NCBI RefSeq assembly: GCF_011038845.1
Contig: NZ_JAAKDW010000002.1
Location: 62,001-126,000 of the forward strand
Direction of reading: 5' to 3'
DNA length: 64,000 bases
Origin: Enterococcus sp. ZJ1622
Lineage (GTDB): Bacteria > Bacillota > Bacilli > Lactobacillales > Enterococcaceae
Shown: positions 35,247 through 48,598 of the stretch, one piece after another
Layout of the letters: every line of letters starts with the position of its first letter
How positions within the stretch are numbered: the first letter of the stretch is position 1
Notes under the pieces: model-generated
Database searches by the model: none
Told to the model about the DNA's origin: nothing
Seen by the model: the letters and a program-made list of their open reading frames with translations, nothing else
Position numbers and translations under genes: made by a program

Positions 35247-37145
35247 ATGGACCGATATTTGGATTTACTGTCAGAAAAATTTTCGACAACAGAAGAAGTC
35301 ATCACGGAAATCATCAATCTTGAAGCGATTTTGCAGCTTCCGAAAGGGACTGAATTGTTTTTGAGTGATATCCATGGCGAATTCCCTTCTTTCGATCATA
35401 TTTTGCGGATCGGTTCAGGGAATCTGAAAGAAAAAGTCAAAGATTTGTTCGGCAGTCAGCTGACAGATCAGGAAATCAATCAATTGACGATTTTCGTTGC
35501 TTACCCTGAATTCACACTGACGACAAGCTGGTACGAAGAACAAGACAAATCCCTGCTTATTCAGCAGCTGATCGATCTGCTACGCTTTACTTCAGTCAAA
35601 TATACTCGATCGAAGGTACGTAAAGGATTGCCAGCTGAATACAGCTACATCATTGAAGAACTGCTGTATATCGATGATCGGATAAACGGGAAAAAAGATT
35701 ATGTGAAAAAAATCCTTGATCAGCTGATCTTGATGAAAGAAGAAGAAAAATTCCTGACGAAACTCGCTTATGCGATCCAAAAAACAGTGATCGATCATTT
35801 ACATGTCGTAGGGGATATTTTTGATCGAGGGACTCAAGCCGCAAAGGTCATGGATCGTCTGATCGAGTTCTCATCAGTGGATATCCAGTGGGGCAACCAT
35901 GATATTTTATGGATTGGGGCTTATTGCGGATCGGAAGCCTGCCTGCTGACACTGCTGAGGATTGCGGCCAGATATAATTATTTATTCGAATTAGAGAAAG
36001 AATACGGGTTGAACTTGCGTCCGCTGTTTTCCTTTGCTTATCAAAATTATGATGAGAACCCTTTCTTTACGCCGAAAAATAGCGATGGACTGACACAAAG
36101 AGAGCGAGAGGAACTCGAAAAGATCCACCAGGCACTCGCTATCTTGCAATTCAAGAGCGAAGAACAGCTGCTTGATCGACGTCCTGAGTTTGAAATGGCA
36201 GATCGTCAACTGTTCGATCAAATTGATTACGATCAGTTGACGATCGAACTAGATGGAGAAGTCTATCCTTTGCAAGGTGCCTGTTTCCAGACGATCCAGC
36301 CGGATGACCCATCACAATTGACAGAAGAAGAAAGAAAAGTCATTGATAGCTTGATGTATTCTTTCCAACATTCGCCGCGGATGCAAAAACATATCGAATT
36401 TTTATTGGATAAAGGTTCGATGTATTTGAAAAACAATCAGCATGTCTTGTTCCATGGCTGTATCCCAGTCAGTCCACAAGGGGAATTTTTGAGTTTTTCA
36501 TTGGATCAGGCCTATTCTGGAAAAAGTTTGCTGGAATTTTTTGAAGATCAGATCCGTGAAAGTGCGAAAGATCTATCCGCAAAAGAAGATCTGGCGACTG
36601 ACCTGATCTGGTACGCATGGAGCGGTCCATTTTCTCCTTTATTTGGAAAGAGCAAGATGGCGACTTTCGAACGATACTTTCTGGCAGACAAAGAGACTCA
36701 TGTCGAAAGAAGCAATCCGTATTATAAGCTTCGTAACGAGGAATGGTTCAGTAAAAAAGTCTTGGAAGAATTTGGTTCAAATGAGCTAGGTTCTGCGATC
36801 ATCAATGGACATACGCCGGTGAAAGTAAAAAAAGGAGAGTCGCCGATCAAAGCAAATGGTACCGTTTTTGTCATTGATGGCGGTCTTTCCAAAGCTTACC
36901 AGAAAACGACAGGAATCGCCGGTTATTCCTTATTATGTAATTCGTACGGCTTTCAGATCGTGACACATTACCCGTTTCTTGCGATCGAACAGCAATTCGA
37001 ACGAAAAAGCGATCAGGCTTACGTAAAAAAAGTCATCGATCAGCAGTTGCCGAGAAAATTGAACAGAGATACGACAAAAGGAGCAGAGCTTCAGCAACAG
37101 ATCGATCAGCTGAAGCGTCTGCTGGCATATAATGGTATACAATAA
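35247..37145 (+). CDS. fbp: Fructose-1,6-bisphosphatase, class III
   Basis: 632-residue gluconeogenic enzyme: fructose 1,6-bisphosphate to fructose 6-phosphate. Class III enzymes have a calcineurin-like metallophosphatase fold, seen here as FLSDIHGEFPSFDH near residue 39, VVGDIFDRGTQ near 190 and WGNHDILWIG near 213, with further metal His residues in NGHTPVK. Length fits the family (B. subtilis is slightly longer). Start ATG at 35247 with TGGAGG. Single gene with its own consensus promoter; the repeat array lies immediately downstream. Confidence 0.93.
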   Translation: MDRYLDLLSEKFSTTEEVITEIINLEAILQLPKGTELFLSDIHGEFPSFDHILRIGSGNLKEKVKDLFGSQLTDQEINQLTIFVAYPEFTLTTSWYEEQDKSLLIQQLIDLLRFTSVKYTRSKVRKGLPAEYSYIIEELLYIDDRINGKKDYVKKILDQLILMKEEEKFLTKLAYAIQKTVIDHLHVVGDIFDRGTQAAKVMDRLIEFSSVDIQWGNHDILWIGAYCGSEACLLTLLRIAARYNYLFELEKEYGLNLRPLFSFAYQNYDENPFFTPKNSDGLTQREREELEKIHQALAILQFKSEEQLLDRRPEFEMADRQLFDQIDYDQLTIELDGEVYPLQGACFQTIQPDDPSQLTEEERKVIDSLMYSFQHSPRMQKHIEFLLDKGSMYLKNNQHVLFHGCIPVSPQGEFLSFSLDQAYSGKSLLEFFEDQIRESAKDLSAKEDLATDLIWYAWSGPFSPLFGKSKMATFERYFLADKETHVERSNPYYKLRNEEWFSKKVLEEFGSNELGSAIINGHTPVKVKKGESPIKANGTVFVIDGGLSKAYQKTTGIAGYSLLCNSYGFQIVTHYPFLAIEQQFERKSDQAYVKKVIDQQLPRKLNRDTTKGAELQQQIDQLKRLLAYNGIQ

Positions 37146-37164
37146 GTAAGGGAACGTCGAAGTA

Positions 37165-37574
37165 GCTGCCCATCAATATTCGTTCAGGTCAAAGCGTTGC
37201 TTTCACAACCTCTCGATAAACGGTGTTCTCCTGCCAACTCCTCGGGCACAAGTCACAATATTCATCAAACATGAGAAACTGTTTTTTGAAATTGTTCCTT
37301 GTGCCTCAGAGTTAAACGGCGGGCTCACAACCTCTGATTCACGGTGTTCCATCTGCTGACCTTCGATATTAGCTCATAAAAATGCAAAATATGGGGAGCT
37401 ATTTTACATTTTTTCTCTCTAATACTCAGGTCAAAACGCAGTTGTCACAACCTCATACACGGTGTTCAAAAGCTTGCATCTGCGGCACTAAGTCCAAACA
37501 GATGAAAAACATGAGGAGCTGTTTTTATCTGTTTGTTCTTACTACTTGATGCAGAACAGCTTTTTCACAACCTC
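37165..37574 (-). repeat. Tandem array of ~120-bp hairpin repeats
   Basis: Read on the minus strand: three full units (37574-37455, 37454-37335, 37334-37213) and a partial fourth. Each opens GAGGTTGTGA and closes GAACACCG. The boundary 10-mer TCACAACCTC (plus strand) recurs at 37203, 37325, 37445 and 37565, spacings 122, 120, 120. The apex loops (unit strand) are GCTCCTCA, GCTCCCCA and GTTTCTCA, spaced 120 apart. The stems below them differ in sequence but still pair: AAAACA/TGTTTT, AAAATA/TATTTT, AAACA/TGTTT. No coding frame. It fills the gap between two convergent genes. Confidence 0.88.
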
Positions 37575-37578
37575 TTCT

Positions 37579-38298
37579 TTAAAATTCCCCCACAAAATAA
37601 TCAAACAACTGCTGATCAAGCGGGTTCACACTATGGGTCAATTCCGGATGCCACTGGACGCCGATGATTTTGTTATTTTTATCCGTGCTTTCAACTGCTT
37701 CGATGATGCCGTCATTCGAATAAGCGACGGCTGTTAAGGAAGGAGCTAGCTTCTTGATCCCCTGATGATGATAGGAATTGACAAAATAAGAAGAGGGCAA
37801 GAATGAATGGAGTAAACTATCAGAAGAAATAGTGATCTCATGTGTAGGAAACTGAGGAGCAGTGGGTTGCTGATCATGTTTTACCGTCCACTTTGGATAT
37901 AAGGAAAGATCTTGATAAAGCGAGCCGCCAAGCACGACATTCACTAATTGCAGTCCTCGACAGACAGCTAGGATCGGTTTGTGCTGCTTGATGGCTTCTA
38001 CGATCAATGCCTGTTCAAACAAGTCCCGATCGATATTTGTCGCCTGCAGTTTGGGATGCGGATCTTCCTGATACAACTGCGGACTGACGTCTTGTCCACC
38101 AGCTAGGATCAGCTTGTCGATCTGCTGGATCAAACGAGGGGCATCTGCTGGCGCTAATACAGGAAAAACAAGTGGCAAGCCATTTGACTGACGAACAGCA
38201 TCGACAAACCCTTGCGGAGTATAGGTCACCTGATTCCCTTGAAAAGTTTCTGTCGCAGCGAGCAGCTGATTCCCAGCAATCCCGATAAGTTGTTGCAT
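37579..38298 (-). CDS. Class I glutamine amidotransferase-like hydrolase (peptidase C26, PuuD-like)
   Basis: 239 residues. Catalytic triad visible: Cys113 in AVCRGLQ, His217 and Glu219 in VQWHPE. The opening GIAGNQ and the GGQDVSPQLY loop are typical of gamma-glutamyl-GABA hydrolases and related gamma-glutamyl hydrolases. It would release glutamate from gamma-glutamyl compounds; the exact substrate is open because no polyamine-degradation genes lie nearby. Start ATG at 38298, with GGAGGAATC upstream on the minus strand. Confidence 0.85.
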   Translation of the reverse strand: MQQLIGIAGNQLLAATETFQGNQVTYTPQGFVDAVRQSNGLPLVFPVLAPADAPRLIQQIDKLILAGGQDVSPQLYQEDPHPKLQATNIDRDLFEQALIVEAIKQHKPILAVCRGLQLVNVVLGGSLYQDLSLYPKWTVKHDQQPTAPQFPTHEITISSDSLLHSFLPSSYFVNSYHHQGIKKLAPSLTAVAYSNDGIIEAVESTDKNNKIIGVQWHPELTHSVNPLDQQLFDYFVGEF

Positions 38299-38443
38299 AA
38301 TGATTCCTCCAATCCAAAATTAGACTTATTGTAACAAGCATTAGAAAAAATTTAAACTATTTTAGATCATCTGCCTATACTTATCTATTCTTGTTGTGTT
38401 ACTATCTGAAAAGACAATTCTAAATCAAAAAAAATAATTAGAG

Positions 38444-38471
38444 TTGAAAATCCGCAATACTTTGTTATAAT
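38444..38471 (+). promoter_or_regulatory. V-ATPase operon promoter
   Basis: -35 TTGAAA (38444-38449), 16-bp spacer, -10 TATAAT (38466-38471) with a TG one base upstream (extended). Transcription should start near 38478, giving a leader of about 170 bases. The stretch 38299-38443 holds nothing else that I recognise. Confidence 0.88.
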
Positions 38472-38477
38472 ATAAAG

Positions 38478-38650
38478 TAAGCAGAAATAAAAAGGTTGGG
38501 CGTAAGCTTCAAGGATCTAGTTCTTCAAGGGGTGAGAAGGACATTTTATTGAGGGTGCCTACCTATACTAAGTTATCTATTAGAGGTACATACTTTCAAT
38601 GAAAAAAGAAAGCATGTACCTCTTTTTTAAATCGAAAGGATGTGAGTAGA
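38478..38650 (+). promoter_or_regulatory. Structured leader of the V-ATPase operon, candidate riboswitch
   Basis: Possible aptamer: closing stem AGGTTGG (38493-38499) / CCTACCT (38558-38564) with one U-U; inside it a GUAA tetraloop hairpin (38498-38509) and a 7-bp hairpin GTTCTTC (38520-38526) / GAAGGAC (38536-38542) with loop AAGGGGTGA. An antiterminator TACCT-CTAA (38560-38571) / TTAG-AGGTA (38580-38588) would exclude both the closing stem and the terminator at 38582. This is the layout of a transcription-attenuating riboswitch. The ligand is unknown; Na+ is the natural guess for this operon. Confidence 0.6.
38582..38628 (+). terminator. Leader terminator of the V-ATPase operon
   Basis: 16-bp stem AGAGGTACATACTTTC / GAAAGCATGTACCTCT with one A-C mismatch, 10-base loop, TCTTTTTT. 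It lies between promoter and first gene, so expression needs readthrough. Confidence 0.93.
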
Positions 38651-38974
38651 GTGCTGGAAGCATTGGAGCAAATCCGGGCAGCAGAAGAAGCAAACAAAGA
38701 AGCATATCAGAAGCTGCAGCAGGAGATGAAAAGATATGCAGAGCAAAAAACGCACGAGTTAGAAAAAATCCAATCTGATAATCGGCAGCAGCTTGCACGG
38801 ATGATTGAAGAAAAAGATCAGTTTGAGCTTCAGGAATTGAACGCGGAGAAAGAATCGCTGGAAGCTGAGGCAAAAAAAGTGCGTGAGACATTGAAAGAAC
38901 AATACAAAAAGCATCAGTCCCAAGCAATCGATGCGATCATTGAAAGGGTGAAAGAAACTTATGGCCGTCACTAA
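38651..38974 (+). CDS. ntpF: V-type Na+-ATPase peripheral stalk subunit NtpF
   Basis: 107-residue, almost wholly helical, heptad-rich protein ([17 protein letters not shown] onward) that forms the peripheral stalk with NtpE and ties the catalytic head to NtpI. Two GTG starts are in frame; 38651 leaves ten bases after AAAGGA, whereas 38642 leaves one, so 38651 is preferred. Its end overlaps the ntpI start. First gene of the operon, directly after the leader terminator. Confidence 0.9.
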   Translation: MLEALEQIRAAEEANKEAYQKLQQEMKRYAEQKTHELEKIQSDNRQQLARMIEEKDQFELQELNAEKESLEAEAKKVRETLKEQYKKHQSQAIDAIIERVKETYGRH

Positions 38975-40961
38975 GATGGAAAAAGTGACCCTCATTTCAG
39001 ATAAAAGAAATCAGGAGACGATTTTACAAGCTGTCCAAGGTATCCAAAATGTCGAGATACGGGATCTATTCCAAGAAACAGTGAATAATCAATGGGTAGA
39101 AACCTATTTTCCCGATGCGGCTACATTTGATAAAGAAGTAAAATTAAGCGCTTTAGAGAACAGACTGCTGAAGATTCGAGATGCGATCCAGTTTATCGAG
39201 CATCATGGGGAACATCAGCAAAAAAAGCTGCATTTGAAGCGTAAAGAAGTATCTTTAAAGGAATTAGAAGAAAATTTTTCAGAAGAAGGCTTCTCTCGAA
39301 AAATCCAGGAAACCTTAGATTTGAAAAAACAATGGGAAGATCTTTCCGTGAAAAGAGAACGGCTGGAGGAAGAAGAAGAGTGGCTGACGAACTGGCAGAA
39401 TCTTGATGCCGTACCGCGAAACTTTTCCAGTAAGAAGACTGCTTTTTCCATGGGAACGATCGGGACGACGAATTTCGAAGGCTTCAAAGAGGAATTGCAA
39501 CAGATCGACGATGTCTACATGGAAGAAATCAATTATACGCCAAAAGCTGTTTATCTTGCGTATGTCACATTAGGGACAACTGCACCGCAAGTCGATGAAT
39601 TAGCGAGCCGTTACGGATTTGCCAAAGAGAAGTATCCGTATGAAAAAGCACCGAAAGAAGTGTTGCGAGAGGTCAAAGAGAAACTGGATACTATTTCAGC
39701 ACAGCAAAAGAAATTGTCTTCGGCAGTCGGCCAGTGCAGCGGTTATATCCAAGAATTCGAATGGGTCGAAGAAGTCACACTGGCTGTAGCAGAACGTGAA
39801 AAGATAAAGGAACGTTTTGTACATGCTGATTACTTGATCGTCCTGCAAGGCTGGGTAGATACAGAAGAAAAAGCAGAACTGACAAAAGTTCTTCAAGAAT
39901 CCTTGTCAGAAGAGGAAGTTTATCTAAGCTTTGAAGCACCGACAACCGACGAAATCCAACAGGAAGTTCCCACAAAACTGAAAAACCATCCGATCGTCGC
40001 GCCTTTCGAACTACTGACAGAAATGTATAGCCTCCCTAAATATGAAGAGGTCGATCCGACACCGTGGATGACACCTTTTTACTTAGTGTTTTTCGGCATG
40101 ATGGTGGCAGATGTAGGTTACGGATTGCTGATGCTCATCGGGACAATCCTTGCTCAGAAGCTGTTCGTTCTGCCAAGAGGTATGAAACGCTTCGTTCAGT
40201 TCTTTGAGATCTTATCGGTTCCATCGATGATTTGGGGACTGATCTACAGCTCATTTTTTGGACAGGCATTGCCAAAAGAAATTTTCGGTATCAACTTGCC
40301 ATTTCCGATCTTGTCCACGACAGATGATGTGAATACGATTTTGATCCTTTCTGTGGTGTTCGGACTGATCCAAATCTTAGTTGGGTTGTTTGTCTCAGCA
40401 AAAGAACATCTCAAGCACAAAGAATATTTGAATGCGGTAAGTGAAGGCTTTGCGTGGCAAGGGATCCTGATCGGAATCGTGATCGCCTTGATCGGAGCCA
40501 TGCTGCTGAAAAATACAGCCTTCGTGTATATCGGCGCTGGTTTAGCTATCATTGCAGCGATTTGTATCATAGCTGTGCCGATCATCCAGTCGCCTTCGAA
40601 GGTCAAAGGAGCAGCAAAAGGTGCGTACAACTTATACGGGCTGACTGGTTATATCGGAGATCTGGTCAGTTACACGCGTTTGATGGCACTAGGGATCTCA
40701 GGGGGGAGTATCGGTGCGGCTTTCAATATGCTTGTCGCATTCATGCCTCCTGCAGCACGTTTCAGTGTAGGGATTCTTTTGATCATCGCACTTCACGCAT
40801 TGAATATGTTCCTGACTCTGCTGAGCGCCTATGTTCATGGTGCGCGTCTGCAGTATGTCGAATTTTTCGGGAAATTCTATACAGGAGGCGGACGGGCCTT
40901 CAATCCGTTGAAAACAGCGGAAAAATACGTCAACATCAATCACAAGAAAAATAATAAATAA
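38961..40961 (+). CDS. ntpI: V-type Na+-ATPase membrane subunit NtpI (subunit a)
   Basis: 666 residues. The N-terminal ~330 residues are a cytosolic coiled-coil arm; the C-terminal half has seven or eight membrane helices that form the ion half-channels next to the NtpK ring. The essential Arg of the family is expected in the late-helix region [15 protein letters not shown]. It anchors the two peripheral stalks. The ATG lies within the 3' end of ntpF. Confidence 0.93.
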   Translation: MAVTKMEKVTLISDKRNQETILQAVQGIQNVEIRDLFQETVNNQWVETYFPDAATFDKEVKLSALENRLLKIRDAIQFIEHHGEHQQKKLHLKRKEVSLKELEENFSEEGFSRKIQETLDLKKQWEDLSVKRERLEEEEEWLTNWQNLDAVPRNFSSKKTAFSMGTIGTTNFEGFKEELQQIDDVYMEEINYTPKAVYLAYVTLGTTAPQVDELASRYGFAKEKYPYEKAPKEVLREVKEKLDTISAQQKKLSSAVGQCSGYIQEFEWVEEVTLAVAEREKIKERFVHADYLIVLQGWVDTEEKAELTKVLQESLSEEEVYLSFEAPTTDEIQQEVPTKLKNHPIVAPFELLTEMYSLPKYEEVDPTPWMTPFYLVFFGMMVADVGYGLLMLIGTILAQKLFVLPRGMKRFVQFFEILSVPSMIWGLIYSSFFGQALPKEIFGINLPFPILSTTDDVNTILILSVVFGLIQILVGLFVSAKEHLKHKEYLNAVSEGFAWQGILIGIVIALIGAMLLKNTAFVYIGAGLAIIAAICIIAVPIIQSPSKVKGAAKGAYNLYGLTGYIGDLVSYTRLMALGISGGSIGAAFNMLVAFMPPAARFSVGILLIIALHALNMFLTLLSAYVHGARLQYVEFFGKFYTGGGRAFNPLKTAEKYVNINHKKNNK

Positions 40962-40987
40962 TAAATAAACAACTGGAGGATTTTTAG

Positions 40988-41461
<474 letters not shown>

Positions 41462-41482
41462 GCTTAAAGAGGAGGAAAAGAA

Positions 41483-42067
41483 ATGAACGCCATTGACAAA
41501 ATCATCTCTCAGATGAATGAAGCAGCACAGCAGGAAAGAGCGGCGTTTGAAAAAGAGGAACGAGAAAAAATCGACCGAGACTTCGAAGCAAAACGCACGC
41601 AGATAGAGACAGAACATCAAAAGCAGCAGGCCAAACAACTCGAACAGCTAGAAAAAAAATACCGTCAGCTCAGAAATCGTCAGCAAGTAGAAGTACGCCA
41701 AGAAACGCTGATCGAAAAGCAGGAATTCTTGCGCCGTCTCTTCGCAGATGCAGTAGCTGAAATGGAGGACTGGGACGAGCAGACACAACTTCATTTTATC
41801 AGAAATTCATTGAACAGCCTGTCGTTGACCGGCAATGTGCAACTGATCGCCGGCGAGAAATCTGCCAGCTATTTATCTCAGGATCTACTGGATGAATGGA
41901 ATCATGAGCTTCCATTTCATATGACTTTGAGTGAAGAGAACGTCCCTAAGCAAGCCGGTTTTTTGTTAGATGATGAAGGAGTGCAATACAATTTCATTTT
42001 CAGCAACCTTGTACAAGATATCCAGGGAACAATGAGCTTTGAAATTGCGAATCGATTATTTGAATAA
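41483..42067 (+). CDS. ntpE: V-type Na+-ATPase peripheral stalk subunit NtpE
   Basis: 194 residues. Long N-terminal helix (residues ~1-90, charged heptads) and a C-terminal globular domain that contacts NtpA/NtpB. Pairs with NtpF in the stator stalk. AGGAGG precedes the ATG; 14 bases separate it from ntpC. Confidence 0.92.
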   Translation: MNAIDKIISQMNEAAQQERAAFEKEEREKIDRDFEAKRTQIETEHQKQQAKQLEQLEKKYRQLRNRQQVEVRQETLIEKQEFLRRLFADAVAEMEDWDEQTQLHFIRNSLNSLSLTGNVQLIAGEKSASYLSQDLLDEWNHELPFHMTLSEENVPKQAGFLLDDEGVQYNFIFSNLVQDIQGTMSFEIANRLFE

Positions 42068-42081
42068 GGAGGGATCAGCAG

Positions 42082-43068
42082 ATGGAATATCATGAACTTA
42101 ATCCCTTGATTCGCGGAAGAGAACTTGAACTTTTGACCAATGAAACATTTGAGCGGATGATTCAAGCGGATTCTGTCGAAGCAGTCGGTGAGATACTGAA
42201 GAATACTGTTTATCAGCCTTATATTCATGAAGGATTTGAAAACGACTTTGAACAAAATCTCTTGAAGGAACAAAGCAGCGTCTTCAAGTGGCTGAGAGAA
42301 GCTGCACCTGAACCGGAAATCGTTTGGATCTACACGATGCGTTATACGTTCCATAATTTGAAGGTTTTGACAAAAGCAGAAATGACAGGTCAGAACTTGG
42401 ATCATCTCTATATCGATGACGGTTTTTACTCGCTGGAAACGATCAAAGATGCGATCCACACACAGACATCTGCTGAATTGCCTGAACGTGTGATGGACAG
42501 CATCCATGAAGTCCATGACTATTGTGAAGAATCCTCGATCCTTCAGGGAATCGATGTGATTTATGATCGCCATTTCTTGACTGAGCAGCGGCGTTTAGGA
42601 GAACAATTAGGGTATCAGGAGCTTCTTGATGAGATAATCACATTCATCGACTTGACGAATATCACAACGATGGCACGAGGGATCTTACAAAAAAGAACGT
42701 ACGGCTTCATGACAGCAGTTCTTTCAAGCTCCGGAAGTATCGAAAAGTCTGAGTACCTGAAATTTGCAGAAAAAGACATGGCTTCGTATACCTCCTTTTT
42801 GGAAACAACGGCGTATGCAGACTTTTTGAAGCCAGTCATCCACGACGGCGCACTGGATCTAGTACGGTTAGAACAAATGAAAGATGATTATTTGAGTGCC
42901 CAGTACCAAGCAGCACAAACACAAGCATTCGGACCACTGCCTCTATTGGCTTTCCTGAATGCAAAAGAGATCGAGAGCAAGAATCTGCGTTTATTGATCA
43001 TCGGAAAGAGAAGCCAGTTTCAGCCAGAGGCAATCAGAGAAAGGGTGAGACAAGTCTATGACGCATAA
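42082..43068 (+). CDS. ntpC: V-type Na+-ATPase central subunit NtpC (subunit d)
   Basis: 328-residue soluble, helical funnel-shaped subunit that links the NtpK ring to the NtpD-NtpG shaft. It has the three-fold repeat character of the family and opens [17 protein letters not shown]. Its end overlaps ntpG by eleven bases. Confidence 0.92.
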   Translation: MEYHELNPLIRGRELELLTNETFERMIQADSVEAVGEILKNTVYQPYIHEGFENDFEQNLLKEQSSVFKWLREAAPEPEIVWIYTMRYTFHNLKVLTKAEMTGQNLDHLYIDDGFYSLETIKDAIHTQTSAELPERVMDSIHEVHDYCEESSILQGIDVIYDRHFLTEQRRLGEQLGYQELLDEIITFIDLTNITTMARGILQKRTYGFMTAVLSSSGSIEKSEYLKFAEKDMASYTSFLETTAYADFLKPVIHDGALDLVRLEQMKDDYLSAQYQAAQTQAFGPLPLLAFLNAKEIESKNLRLLIIGKRSQFQPEAIRERVRQVYDA

Positions 43069-43369
43069 AATCGGAGTCGTCGGCGACAAAGATTCTGTTT
43101 TGCCGTTTAAATTATTCGGATTTGATGTTCGTTATGGCACGACAAAGCAAAACGTACGCCAAGCGATCGAAGATATGGCAAAAAATGAGTATGGTGTGAT
43201 CTATGTCACGGAGCAATGTGCAGCATTAAGCCCGGAGACGATCGAACGCTATAAGGAACAGATGACACCTGCGATCGTATTGATCCCTAACCATCAGGGA
43301 ACATTGGGTATCGGACTTCAGGAGATTCAAAACAATGTGGAAAAAGCAGTCGGTCAAAATATCTTATAG
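43058..43369 (+). CDS. ntpG: V-type Na+-ATPase shaft subunit NtpG (subunit F)
   Basis: 103-residue small Rossmann-like protein ([21 protein letters not shown]) that binds NtpD in the central rotor shaft and stimulates ATP hydrolysis. Starts inside ntpC; ends 20 bases before ntpA. Confidence 0.92.
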   Translation: MTHKIGVVGDKDSVLPFKLFGFDVRYGTTKQNVRQAIEDMAKNEYGVIYVTEQCAALSPETIERYKEQMTPAIVLIPNHQGTLGIGLQEIQNNVEKAVGQNIL

Positions 43370-43389
43370 TATGTAAAGGAGATAGTATT

Positions 43390-46540
<3,151 letters not shown>

Positions 46541-46547
46541 GGTTCTG

Positions 46548-47183
46548 ATGGCAAGATTAAATGTCAATCCTACTCGAATGGAACTGACTCGTTTGAAAAA
46601 ACAGTTGACAACAGCGACAAGAGGGCATAAATTATTAAAAGACAAGCAAGATGAATTGATGCGTCAGTTTATATTACTGATCCGGAAAAACAATCAGCTG
46701 CGTCAGGAGATGGAGACTCTGATGCAAGAAGCCATGTCTGATTTTGTCTTAGCAAATGCTTCGATCAATGAATCATTCATTGAAGAGCTGTTCGTTTTAC
46801 CGGCTGAGAATGTGGACTTGTCGATCGTTGACAAAAACATCATGAGTGTGAAAGTGCCTGTGATGAATTTTCAATACGACGAAGCGTTGAATGAAGCGCC
46901 ATTAGAGTATGGTTATCTTAATTCCAATGCAGAACTAGACCGGTCGATTGACCGCTTTACGACGCTACTTCCGAAACTTTTGGAATTGACGGAGATCGAG
47001 AAAACCTGTCAGCTGATGGCTAGCGAGATCGAAAAAACACGCCGACGAGTCAACGCATTGGAATATATGACGATCCCTCAATTGGAAGAAACGATCTATT
47101 ATATCAAAATGAAACTTGAGGAAAATGAGCGCGCAGAAGTCACACGCTTGATTAAAGTGAAGAACATGGGTACCGCTGAATAA
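46548..47183 (+). CDS. ntpD: V-type Na+-ATPase central shaft subunit NtpD
   Basis: 211 residues, two long helices forming a coiled coil ([19 protein letters not shown] and the C-terminal [15 protein letters not shown]). It is the rotating axle in the A3B3 head, bound to NtpG. I use the ATG at 46548, after AAGTGAGG; the longer frame from 46503 lies inside ntpB. A terminator hairpin overlaps its stop codon. Confidence 0.94.
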   Translation: MARLNVNPTRMELTRLKKQLTTATRGHKLLKDKQDELMRQFILLIRKNNQLRQEMETLMQEAMSDFVLANASINESFIEELFVLPAENVDLSIVDKNIMSVKVPVMNFQYDEALNEAPLEYGYLNSNAELDRSIDRFTTLLPKLLELTEIEKTCQLMASEIEKTRRRVNALEYMTIPQLEETIYYIKMKLEENERAEVTRLIKVKNMGTAE

Positions 47184-47198
47184 GCGGTATCCTTTTTT
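47168..47198 (+). terminator. Terminator hairpin between ntpD and ntpJ
   Basis: 9-bp stem GGGTACCGC / GCGGTATCC (one G-T), loop TGAATAA that contains the ntpD stop codon, then six T. It should reduce transcription into ntpJ. Confidence 0.85.
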
Positions 47199-47212
47199 AG
47201 AAGAGGAAAATG

Positions 47213-48565
47213 ATGAGAAAACGAAGAATGATAAATAAACATTTGCCAGCGGTCCAGTTATTAGCTTTAGGTTTTTTCCTGCTGATTTTATTTGGTGGCA
47301 GTCTGCTCACGTTGCCGTATTTCAGCAACAGTGGCGAAGCGACGAATTTTATTGACGCGTTGTTCACTGCGACTTCTGCTGTGTGCGTGACGGGACTTAC
47401 GACATTGAACACAGTGGAACATTGGAACGGGGCGGGGCAGTTTTTGATCATGCTGCTGATCGAAATGGGCGGACTAGGCTTTATGATCGTACCGATCCTC
47501 TTTTTTGCAGTGGCAAAGAAAAAAGTCAGTCTCAGTACACGGATCGTATTGAAAGAAGCATTGAATCTGGAACAGGTGTCAGGGGTAATGAACCTGATGC
47601 TTTACATTCTCAAGCTTGCGTTCGTGATCCAACTTATTGGAGCGATCGCATTGTCCGTCGTTTTTGTACCTGAATTCGGATGGGCGAAAGGAATCTGGTA
47701 TGGGATATTCCATGCGGTGTCCAGTTTTTGTAATGCGGGCTTTGATCTACTGGGCGACAGCCTAGCGAATCATCAGCACAATGTGTATTTGATCATGGTC
47801 GTTTCAGCATTGATCATCTCAGGTGGACTAGGATTCATCGTTTGGCGGGATCTATTGAACTATCATAAGAAAAAAATGATGACGATCCATTCCAAGATCG
47901 CCTTATCGGTTACGGGTATCCTTTTGTTTGGCGGCTTCCTTGTTTTCTTTCTCACGGAAAAAAACGGGGCTTCATTAGTGAATGGGAACTTTGTTGATCG
48001 ATTGGCGAATACCTTTTTCATGAGTGTGACGCCTCGGACAGCCGGATATTATTCTGTGGATTATCTGCAGATGAGTCATGCAGGTTTGATCATGACGATG
48101 TTTTTGATGTATATCGGAGGGACTTCCGGATCGACTGCTGGCGGACTGAAGACGACCACATTAGGCGTATTGCTGATCCAGATGCGTTCGATGCTAAAAG
48201 GAAGGACGAGAGCAGAAGCCTTTGGACGTACGATCCGTCAAGGGGCAGTGCTACGCGCATTGACACTGTTCTTTCTTACATTGACGCTTTGTGTCGTGGC
48301 AATCATGATTTTGTCAGTGACCGAAACGATACCTAAAACATCAGGGATCGAGTATATCGCATTTGAAGTATTTTCGGCTTTCGGCACAGTGGGGTTGACG
48401 ATGGGACTGACCCCAGATTTAACAGATATCGGGAAACTTCTGATTATTGCAATAATGTATATCGGACGTGTCGGTGTGCTGACGGTAGTCTTTTCACTAT
48501 TGACAAAGGCACATAAAACACAATCGAAGTATAAATACCCAGAGGAAAGTGTGATGATCGGCTAG
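47213..48565 (+). CDS. ntpJ: Potassium transporter NtpJ (TrkH/KtrB family)
   Basis: 450-residue membrane protein with the four-fold M1-P-M2 layout of K+ channels-turned-transporters; selectivity-loop glycines appear in SAVCVTGLTT, SFCNAGFDLL, TPRTAGYYSV and AFGTVGLTMG. It takes up K+ (KtrII in E. hirae) with Na+ as counter-ion economy provided by the V-ATPase. ATG 47213 has GAGG at the better distance; ATG 47210 is next to it. There is no room for a separate ntpH between ntpD and this gene. Confidence 0.93.
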   Translation: MRKRRMINKHLPAVQLLALGFFLLILFGGSLLTLPYFSNSGEATNFIDALFTATSAVCVTGLTTLNTVEHWNGAGQFLIMLLIEMGGLGFMIVPILFFAVAKKKVSLSTRIVLKEALNLEQVSGVMNLMLYILKLAFVIQLIGAIALSVVFVPEFGWAKGIWYGIFHAVSSFCNAGFDLLGDSLANHQHNVYLIMVVSALIISGGLGFIVWRDLLNYHKKKMMTIHSKIALSVTGILLFGGFLVFFLTEKNGASLVNGNFVDRLANTFFMSVTPRTAGYYSVDYLQMSHAGLIMTMFLMYIGGTSGSTAGGLKTTTLGVLLIQMRSMLKGRTRAEAFGRTIRQGAVLRALTLFFLTLTLCVVAIMILSVTETIPKTSGIEYIAFEVFSAFGTVGLTMGLTPDLTDIGKLLIIAIMYIGRVGVLTVVFSLLTKAHKTQSKYKYPEESVMIG

Positions 48566-48598
48566 CATAGGTTTTGTAAAGCAGGATTTTGGCACACG

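Noticed and set aside
37165-37574. CRISPR array
   Set aside because: The repeats are ~120 bp, diverge between units, form long hairpins and have no unique spacers or cas genes nearby.
41917-42573. 218-codon minus-strand frame
   Set aside because: Antisense to ntpE and ntpC, crosses a real gene boundary and has no family resemblance.
47184-47212. A separate ntpH gene
   Set aside because: Only a 26-29 base gap exists, occupied by a terminator; any ntpH would have to overlap its neighbours and I could not identify one.
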